Part shown: positions 1-8,265 of the stretch, one piece after another | How positions within the stretch are numbered: position 1 is the stretch's first letter | How the letters are laid out: each line of letters opens with the position of its first letter | Assembly (NCBI GenBank): GCA_031296305.1 | Contig: JARLFZ010000021.1 | Coordinates: 1 to 45,437, forward strand | DNA length: 45,437 bases | From: Occallatibacter sp. | GTDB lineage: Bacteria; Acidobacteriota; Terriglobia; Terriglobales; Acidobacteriaceae | Direction of reading: 5' to 3' | Translations under genes and position numbers: made by a program | The notes under the pieces: generated by a model | The model's database searches: none | Seen by the model: the letters and a program-made list of their open reading frames with translations, nothing else | What the model was told of the DNA's origin: nothing

Positions 1-471
1 GCGATTCTTCGCTCCGCGCTGCCCGCGGGAAAGGTGAAGTTGATTCTCGACGATCGCGCCGACCTCGTTGAGCGGACGGGTTTTGATGGCGTGCACGTCG
101 ACGCTGGCGATGCAGCGCCGGCAGAAGCGCGGCGGCTGGTGGGCCCCGGACGGATCGTGGGCACCTTCGGCGGCAGCGAGGCGCTGTTGCCGGGGATCCT
201 GAAAGAGCCCGCGGATTACCTGTCGATCGGCCCGGTGTTCGCGACCACGACCAAGCAAACCACCAAGGCCCCGATTGGCGTGGAAGGCGTACGCAAACTG
301 CGGCAGGAAGCCGGCTCCAGTGCAGTGCTGGTGGCTGTGGGAGGAATAACGCTCGAGCGCGCGCCTGCGGTCCTGGAGGCAGGAGCCAGTGTGATTGCCG
401 TGGCTGCGGCCATCTTCCGCAGCGCCGATCCGGCGGCCGAGTTCCGGCGGTGGAAGGCGGCACTTCATTAA
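1..471 (+). CDS. thiE: Thiamine-phosphate synthase, 3' part
   Basis: Partial gene: the frame is open from base 1, so the start lies outside the window; 156 residues remain. ThiE couples the thiazole phosphate and pyrimidine diphosphate moieties to form thiamine monophosphate in the cytoplasm. Visible family features are the strand LILDDRADLV near the left edge, GVHVDAGD (an altered form of the usual GVHLGQ-D segment), GTFGGSEA, YLSIGPVFATTTK (the phosphate-binding GPvf-T-TK motif), and VLVAVGGITLERAPAVLEAGA followed by a final IAVAAAIF strand, i.e. the C-terminal half of a TIM barrel. The domain order and length to the stop are normal. No thi neighbours are visible downstream; the next gene is a transporter 272 bp away. 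Confidence 0.9.
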   Translation, partial: AILRSALPAGKVKLILDDRADLVERTGFDGVHVDAGDAAPAEARRLVGPGRIVGTFGGSEALLPGILKEPADYLSIGPVFATTTKQTTKAPIGVEGVRKLRQEAGSSAVLVAVGGITLERAPAVLEAGASVIAVAAAIFRSADPAAEFRRWKAALH

Positions 472-743
472 AAGTGCCACGAGTGTCCGGAAACAAGACA
501 AAACCGTCCAAGTCCAGGACAGTGTACGCCGCAAAACGAGGCATTCCTGCCTTGAAGCGGGACAGACGCTGCCCGGAATCGATACAGCCGCAAGGAACGC
601 AGGAGGCAGGTCGCGCGGCTGGGGCCGGCATCATGTAAGCCCTTGGTTTCGTGTCGTATGATTGCGTTACGGTTCCTGCACGCGCATTTTGCCATACACA
701 GTTTTGTCCCATTCAACTTAATCACCAGGGAGGAAGCCGCCCT

Positions 744-2279
744 TTGATTTCCCGATTGCTGCGTATTAAGCCCATGTCGATGCTCTCCGCGGAAGCGGGC
801 GAGCAGGGTGAGCACACACTAAAGCGTTCGCTGGGCGCCGTGAACCTGATCACGTTGGGAATTGGGGCCATTATCGGCGCCGGTATCTTCGTGCTCACCG
901 GAACAGCGGCGGCTAACAACGCAGGTCCGGCGGTTTCTCTCAGCTTTGTGCTTGCGGGCATTACCTGCGCCTTTGCCGGATTGTGTTACGCCGAGTTTGC
1001 ATCGATCATTCCCATTGCGGGTTCGGCTTATACGTATGGGTACGCGACACTGGGCGAGTTAGTGGCGTGGATCATCGGCTGGGATCTCTGTCTCGAATAC
1101 GGCTTCGGCGCTGCTACTGTCGCCTCGGGCTGGTCAGGATACTTTACGGCTCTGCTGGCGCAGTTTCATATCTATATCGCGCCACAATTCACGGCGACGC
1201 CCGGAGCAAAACTCGTCTTCTTCAAGAGCGAGTGGATGCCGCTAGCTTCACTTCCGTCGGGAATCGACGGCTCTTTGCTTCCGCACGCGACCGGAGCATT
1301 CAATCTGGTGGCCTTCCTTGCCATCCTCGTCGTGACTTCTGTCCTGGTGATTGGCATCAAAGAATCGGCCAATCTTAACAGTGTGATTGTCTTCGTCAAG
1401 CTCACCGTAGTCGCCATCTTCATCATTGTTGGCGGCTGGTTCCTCATCAAGCATCCCGATCTTGCTACGCACAACTGGCATCCGTTCATTCCCAAGGCAG
1501 ACGGCCACGGCAATTTCGGAATGAACGGCATCGCCGTGGGAGCAGCATCGGTCTTCTTCGCCTATATTGGATTCGACGCAGTGTCGACGGCCGCGCAGGA
1601 AGCGAAAAATCCCAAGCGCGACATGCCCATCGGCATACTGGGCTCGCTGGTCATCTGCACCGTCCTTTACATCATCGTCTCCACCATTCTCACCGGCCTT
1701 GTGAACTACAAGGCTCTCAACGTGGCGGCTCCGGTTGCGCTGGGCATCAAAGTCACCGGCGTCAGTTGGGGTGAGTTGCTCGTAACCATCGGTGCAGTAT
1801 TTGGCCTGGGCACGGTCATGCTCGTCATGCTCCTCGGCCAGTCTCGCGTCTTGTACTCCATGTCGAAAGACGGCTTGCTCTGGCATTGGGTTTCTGCCAT
1901 TCACCCGAAATTCCGGACGCCCTGGATTTCGACCATCGTCGTCGGAGTCCTTGTTGCCGTTATGCCTGCGTTCTTCGATGTGGAGCAACTCTCAAAGCTC
2001 GTCAACATCGGCACGTTACTGGCCTTTACCATCGTGAGCGCAGGCGTCTGGGTTCTGCGCGTTCGCCGTCCCGATCTGCCGCGGCCTTTCAAAACGCCGC
2101 TCGTTCCACTGGTACCGATCCTTGGTATTATCTCGGCGCTCTTTCTTATGACGCGCCTTCCCCTGTTCACATGGAAGGTGATGATTGGATGGCTGCTCTT
2201 CGGTCTGATCATCTACTTTAGTTACTCGCGCAAGCACAGCAAGGTGCAGCAGATGAAGAATGCGCAGGCGGCCGATTAA
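744..2279 (+). CDS. APC-family amino acid permease (YfnA/CAT-like)
   Basis: Twelve-helix secondary transporter, probably for cationic or neutral amino acids, in the inner membrane. The family signature is clear at the start of helix 1 (ITLGIGAIIGAGIFVLTG), followed by GLCYAEFASIIP in helix 2, FFAYIGFDAVSTAAQEAKNP between helices 6 and 7, and GQSRVLYSMSKDGLLW in helix 8. I chose TTG at 744 because GGGAGGAAG at 728-736 is correctly spaced and the resulting N-terminus (ISRLLRIKPMSML) resembles relatives that begin with a short R-x-KP segment; ATG at 774 is the alternative. Either way about 500-511 aa, normal for the family. It stands alone. The 272 bp upstream show no riboswitch that I can recognise. 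Substrate is not determined by the sequence. Confidence 0.92.
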   Translation: MISRLLRIKPMSMLSAEAGEQGEHTLKRSLGAVNLITLGIGAIIGAGIFVLTGTAAANNAGPAVSLSFVLAGITCAFAGLCYAEFASIIPIAGSAYTYGYATLGELVAWIIGWDLCLEYGFGAATVASGWSGYFTALLAQFHIYIAPQFTATPGAKLVFFKSEWMPLASLPSGIDGSLLPHATGAFNLVAFLAILVVTSVLVIGIKESANLNSVIVFVKLTVVAIFIIVGGWFLIKHPDLATHNWHPFIPKADGHGNFGMNGIAVGAASVFFAYIGFDAVSTAAQEAKNPKRDMPIGILGSLVICTVLYIIVSTILTGLVNYKALNVAAPVALGIKVTGVSWGELLVTIGAVFGLGTVMLVMLLGQSRVLYSMSKDGLLWHWVSAIHPKFRTPWISTIVVGVLVAVMPAFFDVEQLSKLVNIGTLLAFTIVSAGVWVLRVRRPDLPRPFKTPLVPLVPILGIISALFLMTRLPLFTWKVMIGWLLFGLIIYFSYSRKHSKVQQMKNAQAAD

Positions 2280-2304
2280 GACCGCGGGAATCGAAGAGCA
2301 AAAA

Positions 2305-2333
2305 CAACGGCCTCTCTGTGCGAGAGGCCGTTG
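2305..2333 (-). terminator. Rho-independent terminator of the bacilliredoxin gene
   Basis: Perfect 12-bp stem CAACGGCCTCTC/GAGAGGCCGTTG with a 5-nt loop. Read on the minus strand it is followed by TTTTTGC, which fits termination of the minus-strand gene ending at 2357. It may also stop the convergent permease transcript, although no T-tract follows on the plus side. Confidence 0.85.
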
Positions 2334-2356
2334 TGCGTGCGGAGATAGTTGCCGCG

Positions 2357-2785
2357 TTACGCCGTCGTCTTGGCGCAGTAGGCGTCGAAGGCGCGCAGAA
2401 GCTCGTCGGCGATCGATTGTGCAGTGGACTGCTCAATGACGGCGCGCTGCATCAGGTAGACCAGCTTGCCGTCGCGCATGATGGCGACCGCGGGCGAGCT
2501 GGGCGGATGGCCTTCAAAGTAGCTGCGAGCGCGGTCCGTGGCTTCGCGGTCCTGCCCGGCAAACACCGTGATCTTGCGATCGGGCGGGTTGGGGGTGTTT
2601 GAGAGCGCGAGACGGATGCCGGGGCGAGCTTTGCCCGCCGCGCAACCGCAAATGGAGTTGACGACGACCAGGGTCGTTCCCGGCTCGGCCAGTGCGGCGT
2701 CAACTTCTTCGGCCGTCCGGGTTTCCTTGATCCCGGCACGCACGAGTTCCTCGCGCATAGGGATCACCATCAATTCTGGATACAT
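2357..2785 (-). CDS. BrxA/BrxB-family bacilliredoxin (YphP/YqiW-like)
   Basis: 142-residue thioredoxin-fold protein of the bacilliredoxin family (DUF1094), normal in length. The active site is the CGC of NSICGCAAGKARP, which replaces the usual CxxC; SPAVAIMRDGKLVYLMQR is the conserved C-terminal half of the fold. In Firmicutes these proteins remove bacillithiol from mixed disulfides; whether this host makes bacillithiol cannot be told from the window. Start ATG at 2785 has GGAGG five bases upstream. Monocistronic, divergent from murB, and ends at a strong terminator (2305-2333). Confidence 0.93.
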   Translation of the reverse strand: MYPELMVIPMREELVRAGIKETRTAEEVDAALAEPGTTLVVVNSICGCAAGKARPGIRLALSNTPNPPDRKITVFAGQDREATDRARSYFEGHPPSSPAVAIMRDGKLVYLMQRAVIEQSTAQSIADELLRAFDAYCAKTTA

Positions 2786-2890
2786 GTTTGCCTCCGGCAG
2801 GAGAAGCTGCCTGTCACTATTCTACGTGCTGGGGCCGCGCGAGGCTACTGCCGCGTCCGCACTAGGATCACTCAGCCGGCACGCAGCCGC

Positions 2891-2940
2891 GTAGCGCCGG
2901 TCTCCAGACCGGCTGTCGTGCGGGCGTCCTCGCCCGCACC
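2891..2940. repeat. Two-hairpin dispersed repeat, copy 1
   Basis: Begins GTAGC and contains hairpin 1 (GCCGGTCT-CC-AGACCGGC), spacer TGTC, then hairpin 2 (GTGCGGGCG-TCCT-CGCCCGCAC). It lies in the divergent intergenic space between the bacilliredoxin and murB. Same family as the copies at 5966, 9444, 12956, 16366, 27934, 38348 and 41460. Confidence 0.9.
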
Positions 2941-2987
2941 TATGACAGAACGATTCCGAATTGCGCCCGTTGCGATAGTCTTGATTT

Positions 2988-4022
2988 TTGAAGATTCTCG
3001 AGAACATCGCGCTGGCGCCGTCGACGACCCTTGGCATAGGGGGCCCGGCGCGTTGGCTTGTCGACGCCACCAGCGAAGCGGAAATTGCCGAGGCGTGCCT
3101 GTGGGCGCGTAAACGGGAAGTGCCGCTGTTTGTGCTGGGCGGCGGCAGCAACGTGCTGGTGGCAGACACGGGCTTCGACGGTCTGGCCCTGCACATTGCG
3201 TTCACGGGCATGGAACTCGAGGGGGAACTGCTGCGCGCCGCTGCCGGCACCCCTTGGGAGCACTGCGTGCAGCAGGCCACGGAGGTCGAATTGGCCGGGA
3301 TAGAATGCCTCGCCGGAATTCCCGGCACCGTGGGTGGCACTCCCGTGCAGAATGTAGGCGCGTACGGGCAGGAGGTCGCATCGGTCATCGAGCGCGTGCG
3401 GGCGTTCGACCTTGCGGCGCAGAAGTTCGTGGAGTTCGCGAACGCCGACTGCGGATTCTCGTATCGCAGGAGCCGCTTCAACACCACGGATCGAGGGCGG
3501 TACGTGGTGACGCGCGTGGATTACCGGTTGCGCAAGAAGGTCGCGCCAACATTGAATTACGCGGAGCTTAAGGCGCATTTCAGCGGGCGGGAGAACTTGC
3601 CGTCGCTGGCCGAGGTCGCAGAGGCGGTACGCGGAATCCGCAAGAGCAAGGGAATGCTGCTGGTCGAGGGCGATCCGGATTGCCGCAGTGCGGGCAGTTT
3701 TTTCAAGAACCCGTCGGTCGCGCCGGTGGTTGCCGAACGCGTAAAGCAAATTGCCGCGGATTCCGGTGTTGCGGTACGCATGTTTCCCGCAGAGGGCGGG
3801 TTGGTCAAGATCTCCGCGGCGTGGCTGATCGAGCAGGCGGGCTTCCGCAAGGGATACGCGATGGGCGCGGCAGGCATCTCGTCGCGGCACACGCTGGCGT
3901 TGATCAATCGCGGCGGCGCAACGGCCGCAGAGATACTGGCGCTTGCCCAAAGAATTCAGACGGCGGTTGAGGCTCGGTTCGGTATCCAGTTGCAGATGGA
4001 GCCGGAGATCGTGGGGTTCTAG
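2988..4022 (+). CDS. murB: UDP-N-acetylmuramate dehydrogenase
   Basis: Flavoenzyme that reduces UDP-GlcNAc-enolpyruvate to UDP-MurNAc, the second committed step of peptidoglycan precursor synthesis. 344 aa. Motifs in order: TTLGIGGPARWLV at the N-terminus, LGGGSNVLVAD (FAD binding), GIPGTVGGTPVQNVGAYGQE, YRRSRFN (the YRxSxF of type I MurB) and SAGSFFKNP with the catalytic serine. The C-terminal AAWLIEQAGFRKG and QMEPEIVGF are also typical. The start is the TTG at 2988: an in-frame TGA ends at 2984, leaving no room upstream, and the N-terminus KILENIALAPSTTLG matches relatives. No good ribosome binding site is visible, so translation may be weak. Confidence 0.95.
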   Translation: MKILENIALAPSTTLGIGGPARWLVDATSEAEIAEACLWARKREVPLFVLGGGSNVLVADTGFDGLALHIAFTGMELEGELLRAAAGTPWEHCVQQATEVELAGIECLAGIPGTVGGTPVQNVGAYGQEVASVIERVRAFDLAAQKFVEFANADCGFSYRRSRFNTTDRGRYVVTRVDYRLRKKVAPTLNYAELKAHFSGRENLPSLAEVAEAVRGIRKSKGMLLVEGDPDCRSAGSFFKNPSVAPVVAERVKQIAADSGVAVRMFPAEGGLVKISAAWLIEQAGFRKGYAMGAAGISSRHTLALINRGGATAAEILALAQRIQTAVEARFGIQLQMEPEIVGF

Positions 4023-4063
4023 CGGAGGTCGATGCCGACAGCCTGATTTGGGAGATGAGAGAG

Positions 4064-4552
4064 ATGGGAAGCGCCAAGCAGTTTCTGATTCGATTCTGGA
4101 GCCTCATCGCTGCTGTATTAGTTTCCTATTTGACGTTCCGCGCTGACCCCTTCGCAGATTCAATTAGCGGGGAAACGCCGAATGCGGTCGTGTGGGTTTG
4201 GAGCCTTTGCGCACTAGCCTTAGGTGGAACCTGCATGAATATTATTCTGCTGGAACATTCGTGGAAGATTCAGCGAACCCATGCGAAAGGAAAGTGGCAA
4301 CGGGTATTCTGGGCTCATCTGTTGATACTGCCTCTTCTCGTTGTGGTGGTCCGCGGCCTTCACAACATTCAGATTGCAACCTACGATTTTTCGATTGAGC
4401 ATGACCGATTTCAAATGCTCAACTTCCGCGCGGGGCAAGTTAAAGATGTGCTGATTTGGCTTCTTCCTCTCGATGTCTTTCTGATTGTGATTTGGGGAAT
4501 AGTGGCTCTTATCAACAGCATTGGCTCGAAAGCGACGATACACGATCTTTAA
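4064..4552 (+). CDS. Small multi-pass membrane protein, unknown function
   Basis: About 162 residues, not recognised. Four hydrophobic segments are visible, near residues 5-25, 42-65, 80-100 and 125-150, with a polar loop (TYDFSIEHDRFQMLNFRAGQ) between the third and fourth. ATG 4064 is preferred over ATG 4055 because GGGAG at 4050-4054 is nine bases before the former and directly abuts the latter. It follows murB by about 40 bp and may be co-transcribed. Base composition is clearly more AT-rich than the neighbours, which hints at later acquisition. Its stop overlaps the convergent modC stop. Confidence 0.7.
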   Translation: MGSAKQFLIRFWSLIAAVLVSYLTFRADPFADSISGETPNAVVWVWSLCALALGGTCMNIILLEHSWKIQRTHAKGKWQRVFWAHLLILPLLVVVVRGLHNIQIATYDFSIEHDRFQMLNFRAGQVKDVLIWLLPLDVFLIVIWGIVALINSIGSKATIHDL

Positions 4553-5253
4553 ATCGTTCTCAGTCGCAACGCAATCCGCTCCCGCTCAGCAGCGAGAACT
4601 TGCGCCGCAGGGCCTAGCGCGATCACGCGGCCTTCGCGCAGCAACAATACCTCGGCGCTTGTAGCTAATGCATCCGTCACGTCGTGCGTGGCCATTACAG
4701 CCTGAACCGCATTTTTCCGCAGCCACAATTGCAGCCGCTCCAGCAGCGCATCGCTCGCCACGCCGTCGAGCGCGGAAAAAGGCTCGTCGAGCAGCAGAAG
4801 CCGGGGCGCGGGTGCGAGTGCGCGTGCCAGCGCCACGCGTTGCGCCTCGCCGCCCGAGAGTTCCTGGGGGCGACGCCCTGCGAGATCGGTTGCACCGGCG
4901 AGGGCGAGCATCTCTTCGACACGTGCCGCGCGGGTTGCATGATCGAGACCGCGCAGGCCATAGGCCACGTTGGCGGCGACGCTGAGGTGAGGGAAGAGCG
5001 CGGGCTGCTGCGCGACCAGCGCAGTTGAGCGGCGGCCGGGCGCGAGATGCAAGCCGATGGCGGTGTCAGTGAGCGTGCGGGAATTGAGAGCGATGCGGCC
5101 GCGTATGGGACGGTCGAGGCCCGCGAGCAGACGGAGCAACGTGCTTTTACCCGAGCCCGAAGGCCCGAAGACCACGGTCCAGTCGGAGTGAAACGCGCAT
5201 TCCACCTGGAGATGGAAGCTGCCCCGCCGCGCATCAAGAGAGAACTCAAGCAC
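4549..5253 (-). CDS. modC: Molybdate ABC transporter ATP-binding protein
   Basis: ATPase subunit of a molybdate (possibly tungstate) importer, on the cytoplasmic face. Walker A GPSGSGKST, the Q-loop after ALVAQQ, signature LSGGEAQR, Walker B LLLLDEP and the switch histidine in ATHD are all intact. The protein ends soon after the ATPase fold, at about 234 residues, and lacks the C-terminal TOBE/MOP molybdate-binding domain of E. coli ModC (about 350 aa). GTG 5253 is preferred: it has GGAG six bases upstream and overlaps the modB stop by a few bases; ATG 5304 would overlap modB by 59 bp. Third gene of modABC. Confidence 0.88.
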   Translation of the reverse strand: MLEFSLDARRGSFHLQVECAFHSDWTVVFGPSGSGKSTLLRLLAGLDRPIRGRIALNSRTLTDTAIGLHLAPGRRSTALVAQQPALFPHLSVAANVAYGLRGLDHATRAARVEEMLALAGATDLAGRRPQELSGGEAQRVALARALAPAPRLLLLDEPFSALDGVASDALLERLQLWLRKNAVQAVMATHDVTDALATSAEVLLLREGRVIALGPAAQVLAAERERIALRLRTI

Positions 5254-5947
5254 GGCGCGCTCCGCGCTCTTGCGTTTTGGACGCGCCCCCGTGCCTTTGC
5301 GCATTGGAGTAGATCAGTGCCAGGGCGACAACGCTCATACCGAGCAAAATGGCCGCGGTGCGATTGGCGGCGGCGTAGTCGAAGTTTTCCACCTGGTTAT
5401 AAAGCACGATGGAAAGCGTGCGCGTCGAGCCGGGAATGTCGCCGCCGAGCATGAGCACGACGCCGAATTCGCCAATGGTGTGCAGAAAACTGAGCACGAT
5501 GGCGGCGAGCAGCGAGCGGCGCGCCAGAGGAACGAGAATGCTCGTGACCACACGCACGGGACCTGCGCCGAGCAGCCGCGCGGCGTCGACGAGCGCAGTG
5601 TCGACCGATGCGAAACCGGCCACCAGCGGCTGCACCGCAAAGGGAAGGCTGTAGATCACCGATCCGACCACGAGGCCGTTGAAGGAGAAGGCGAGCGGAT
5701 GGCCTAGCAGCGCCGTAATGCCGCGGCCAACGGCCGTGCGGGGGCCGAGCAGGACGAGCAGAAAGAATCCAAGCACAGTGGGCGGCAGAACCATGGGCAG
5801 TGTGGCCAGAGCTTCCAGCGCAGCCAGCCAGCGGCTGCGCCCCAGCACCAGCAGCGCCGCAAGAGGCACGGCGATGGCGAGAAGAATCGCCGTGGTCACC
5901 GTGGCCAAACGAAGCGAGAGTGCAAAAGCTTGCCAGTCCATTTCCAT
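5246..5947 (-). CDS. modB: Molybdate ABC transporter permease
   Basis: Inner-membrane channel subunit, 233 residues, about normal for ModB. Segment order fits the binding-protein-dependent permease family: LRLATVTTAILLAIAVPLAALL, LATLPMVLPPTVLGFFLLVLLG, LVVGSVIYSLPFAVQPLVAGF, then the EAA-loop equivalent VDAARLLGAGPVRVVTSILVPLARRSLLAAIVLSFLHTIGEFGVVLMLGG, which contacts ModC. The frame stays open upstream into a dispersed repeat, giving a spurious N-terminal extension, so ATG 5947 (or 5941) is chosen. No clear ribosome binding site. Separated from modA by 121 bp holding the repeat and a 9-bp tandem array. Confidence 0.9.
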   Translation of the reverse strand: MEMDWQAFALSLRLATVTTAILLAIAVPLAALLVLGRSRWLAALEALATLPMVLPPTVLGFFLLVLLGPRTAVGRGITALLGHPLAFSFNGLVVGSVIYSLPFAVQPLVAGFASVDTALVDAARLLGAGPVRVVTSILVPLARRSLLAAIVLSFLHTIGEFGVVLMLGGDIPGSTRTLSIVLYNQVENFDYAAANRTAAILLGMSVVALALIYSNAQRHGGASKTQERGARRA

Positions 5948-5965
5948 TAACAGACTACGGCATGC

Positions 5966-6012
5966 AACGCCGGTCTCCAGACCGGCTGTCGTGCGGGCGT
6001 CCGCGCCCGCAC
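5966..6012. repeat. Two-hairpin dispersed repeat, copy 2
   Basis: Hairpin 1 GCCGGTCT-CC-AGACCGGC and hairpin 2 GTGCGGGCG-TCCG-CGCCCGCAC. It lies between modA and modB, so it is transcribed within the operon and could affect the relative expression of binding protein and permease. Confidence 0.9.
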
Positions 6013-6028
6013 CCATTCTTGACTGAAC

Positions 6029-6064
6029 AACTCCGCTAACCCCGCTAGCTCCGCCAACTCCGCT
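6029..6064. repeat. 9-bp tandem array, AACTCCGCT type
   Basis: Four consecutive 9-bp units: AACTCCGCT, AACCCCGCT, AGCTCCGCC, AACTCCGCT. It ends five bases from the modA stop codon. A near-identical array lies at 38465-38500, next to the apt stop codon. Confidence 0.85.
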
Positions 6065-6068
6065 AATG

Positions 6069-6863
6069 TCACCTCACCGGCGTGAGCCCGCTCTTGGCAA
6101 ATTGCGCCTGCACTGCTGGCGAGAGCAGAAAGTCGAGCAGCTTGTGCACGGCAGCGCGTTGCTTCGTGCTGCTGACGATGACCGCGCCCTGCTCAATGGG
6201 CGGATAGAGATTGCGCGGAACGACGAAATACGTCCCGTCTCCGCTAAGGCGCGGCGTGAGCGCAGAGGTCAGCGAGATCAATCCCGCGTCCGCATTAGCC
6301 GAGTCGGCGAACTGCGCAGCCTGGGCGATATTTTCCGCAGTAACGAGGCGTGCCTTGAGGGCGTCGTAGAGATTGAGGTTTTGCAGTGCCGCGACGGCAG
6401 CTCTGCCATACGGCGCGCGATCCGGGTTGGCGATGGCGAGCCGCTTGAGGGCCGGCGAGCGCAGCAAATCGAGCGACGGCGGTGGCAGATGCGAATCCTT
6501 CCGCGCCCACAGAACGAGCGTGCCGCGAGCGTAAATGATGGGCGTAGTCGAATCAGCCGATCCCGCCGCGTCCGCCAGCCCATCGTCGATCAGTTTCTTA
6601 GGGTAGCTCAGGTCAGCCGATAGAAAAAGATCGAAAGGCGCGCCATTTTCGATTTCTGTAGTGAGCATGGCTGAGGCCTGGTAAGTAACCTCTGCATGGA
6701 CACCGGTGGCCTGCTGAAATCGCGCGAGAATGGGCGGCAGAACCGGCTCAAGGTCGGCAGCCGCGGCGACGCGCAACGGAGCCTGCGCGCCGAGCGGCGT
6801 GGCCAGCACGCACGCGAAGATTGCGGCGAAAAACGCCCTCGAGATCAACAGCAAACCCTCCAT
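6069..6863 (-). CDS. modA: Molybdate-binding periplasmic protein
   Basis: Substrate-binding protein of the molybdate importer. A Sec signal peptide (ISRAFFAAIFACVLATPLGAQA) is followed by LRVAAAADLEPVLPPI, the first strand and anion-binding loop of ModA, then VTYQASAMLTTEIENGAPFDLFLSADLSYPKKL, the second oxyanion-binding region. Later come LAIANPDRAPYGRAAVAAL and ENIAQAAQFADSANADAGLISLTSAL, typical of the family. 264 residues, normal size. ATG 6863 is chosen; a TTG nine bases upstream is possible. First gene of modABC, divergent from thrC with 46 bp between, so the two promoters must overlap or be very short. Confidence 0.92.
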   Translation of the reverse strand: MEGLLLISRAFFAAIFACVLATPLGAQAPLRVAAAADLEPVLPPILARFQQATGVHAEVTYQASAMLTTEIENGAPFDLFLSADLSYPKKLIDDGLADAAGSADSTTPIIYARGTLVLWARKDSHLPPPSLDLLRSPALKRLAIANPDRAPYGRAAVAALQNLNLYDALKARLVTAENIAQAAQFADSANADAGLISLTSALTPRLSGDGTYFVVPRNLYPPIEQGAVIVSSTKQRAAVHKLLDFLLSPAVQAQFAKSGLTPVR

Positions 6864-6909
6864 CCACAGCAAGAATCGCCGTACACTGGTAGGCTAACAC
6901 CAGGGAATT

Positions 6910-8265
6910 ATGAACGATAACTTGCATCAATTGCGCTGTTTCGGGTGCGGAAGCCGGATTGCGGGCGCAGAGGCGCGACCCGATTTTCGCTGCGCCCAGT
7001 GCGGAGATTTGTTTGAGGTCGAGTATCCGGGCTGGAGCCAGCGCGGGGGACACGACCGGCCGAATCCCGGAGCCTTGAAGTGGCTCTGGCGTGAACGCCG
7101 CTGCTCGGGAGAGGCACTCGACGCGTCGGGCGTGTGGCGTTTCCGCGAGCTGCTGCCGATTCTGGATAGCTTTGGCAACGCCATTTCTCTGCGCGAAGGC
7201 AATACGCCGCTGTATCACCTGCCGCGCGCGGCAAAAGCGCTCGGCATCGATCGCATCTTCGCCAAGCACCAGGGTATGAATCCCACCGGCTCGTTCAAGG
7301 ACACGGGCATGACCGCGGCGTTGAGCGTGGCCAAAGAGCGAGGATTCCAGTGGGTGGCATGCGCGTCCACGGGCAACACGTCGGCGGCAATGGCGGCGTA
7401 TGCGGCGCGTGCAGGCCTGCGCGCGCTGGTGCTGATTCCCGATGGCAAAATCGCGTGGGGCAAGCTCTCGCAGGCCATGGATTACGGCGCCGTGACCTAT
7501 CAGTTGAAGACGGATTTCGATGGCTGCCTGAACGTGCTCACCGAGATTGTGAAGCAGGCGCCGATTTACCTGCTGAATTCGGTGAACCCCTACCGGCTTG
7601 AGGGCCAAAAGACGCCGGCCTTCGAAATTGCCGAAGCCATGGATTGGAATGTGCCCGACCACCTGATCGTTCCCGGCGGCAACCTGGGCAACAGCTCGGC
7701 GCTGGGCAAAGGCTTTCGGGAGATGCGCGAACTGGGCCTGATAGCGCGCATCCCGAAGATCTCGGTGATCCAGGCTGCGGGTGCGAATCCACTGGTGCGC
7801 AGCATAGCCGCGAATCACGGCACCTCGCTGGAGCCGGTGGAAGCGCACACCCGGGCCACAGCCATTCGCATCGGGAATCCGGCTTCGTGGCGCAAGGCTG
7901 CAAAGGTGATTGAAGAAAGCGGCGGTTGGTGCCTCGACGTAACCGAGACGGAGATTGCCATTGCCAAGGCGGAGATCGGCGCCGAGGGACTGGGTTGCGA
8001 GCCGGCTTCGGCGGTGACGCTAGCTGGGCTGAAAAAGTTGTGTGCGCAAGGATCGATCCAGTCAAGCGAGACGGTGGTTCTGGTGCTCACGGGGCATACG
8101 CTCAAGGATGCCGATTACACCATCGATTTCCATCGCGGCACGCTGCTGACCGATGAAGAAAAGAAGGGACACGAGACTGAGATCGACGCGTTGCGCCGCG
8201 ACGCCGTCACCCTGGATGCGACTCCCGCCGCGGTGCTGGCTGCCCTGAAGGGTCAAGTAGGATGA
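6910..8265 (+). CDS. thrC: Threonine synthase
   Basis: PLP enzyme converting O-phosphohomoserine to threonine. 451 aa. An N-terminal zinc-ribbon-like pair (CFGCG near residue 10, CAQC near residue 28) precedes the fold-type II domain, as in the bacterial/plant-like class. The PLP lysine lies in MNPTGSFKDTGM; CASTGNTSAAMAAYAARAG is the phosphate/substrate-binding loop and VPGGNLGNSSALGKGF the PLP-phosphate loop. SD AGGGA precedes the ATG. The stop overlaps the thrB start by four bases (ATGA), so the two are translationally coupled. Confidence 0.95.
   Translation: MNDNLHQLRCFGCGSRIAGAEARPDFRCAQCGDLFEVEYPGWSQRGGHDRPNPGALKWLWRERRCSGEALDASGVWRFRELLPILDSFGNAISLREGNTPLYHLPRAAKALGIDRIFAKHQGMNPTGSFKDTGMTAALSVAKERGFQWVACASTGNTSAAMAAYAARAGLRALVLIPDGKIAWGKLSQAMDYGAVTYQLKTDFDGCLNVLTEIVKQAPIYLLNSVNPYRLEGQKTPAFEIAEAMDWNVPDHLIVPGGNLGNSSALGKGFREMRELGLIARIPKISVIQAAGANPLVRSIAANHGTSLEPVEAHTRATAIRIGNPASWRKAAKVIEESGGWCLDVTETEIAIAKAEIGAEGLGCEPASAVTLAGLKKLCAQGSIQSSETVVLVLTGHTLKDADYTIDFHRGTLLTDEEKKGHETEIDALRRDAVTLDATPAAVLAALKGQVG

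Noticed and set aside
472-743. Riboswitch upstream of the amino acid permease
   Set aside because: I looked for lysine and c-di-AMP (ydaO) type conserved blocks and found none.
468-815. 115-codon minus-strand frame between thiE and the permease
   Set aside because: It overlaps the permease start, has no recognisable motif and lacks a plausible ribosome binding site.
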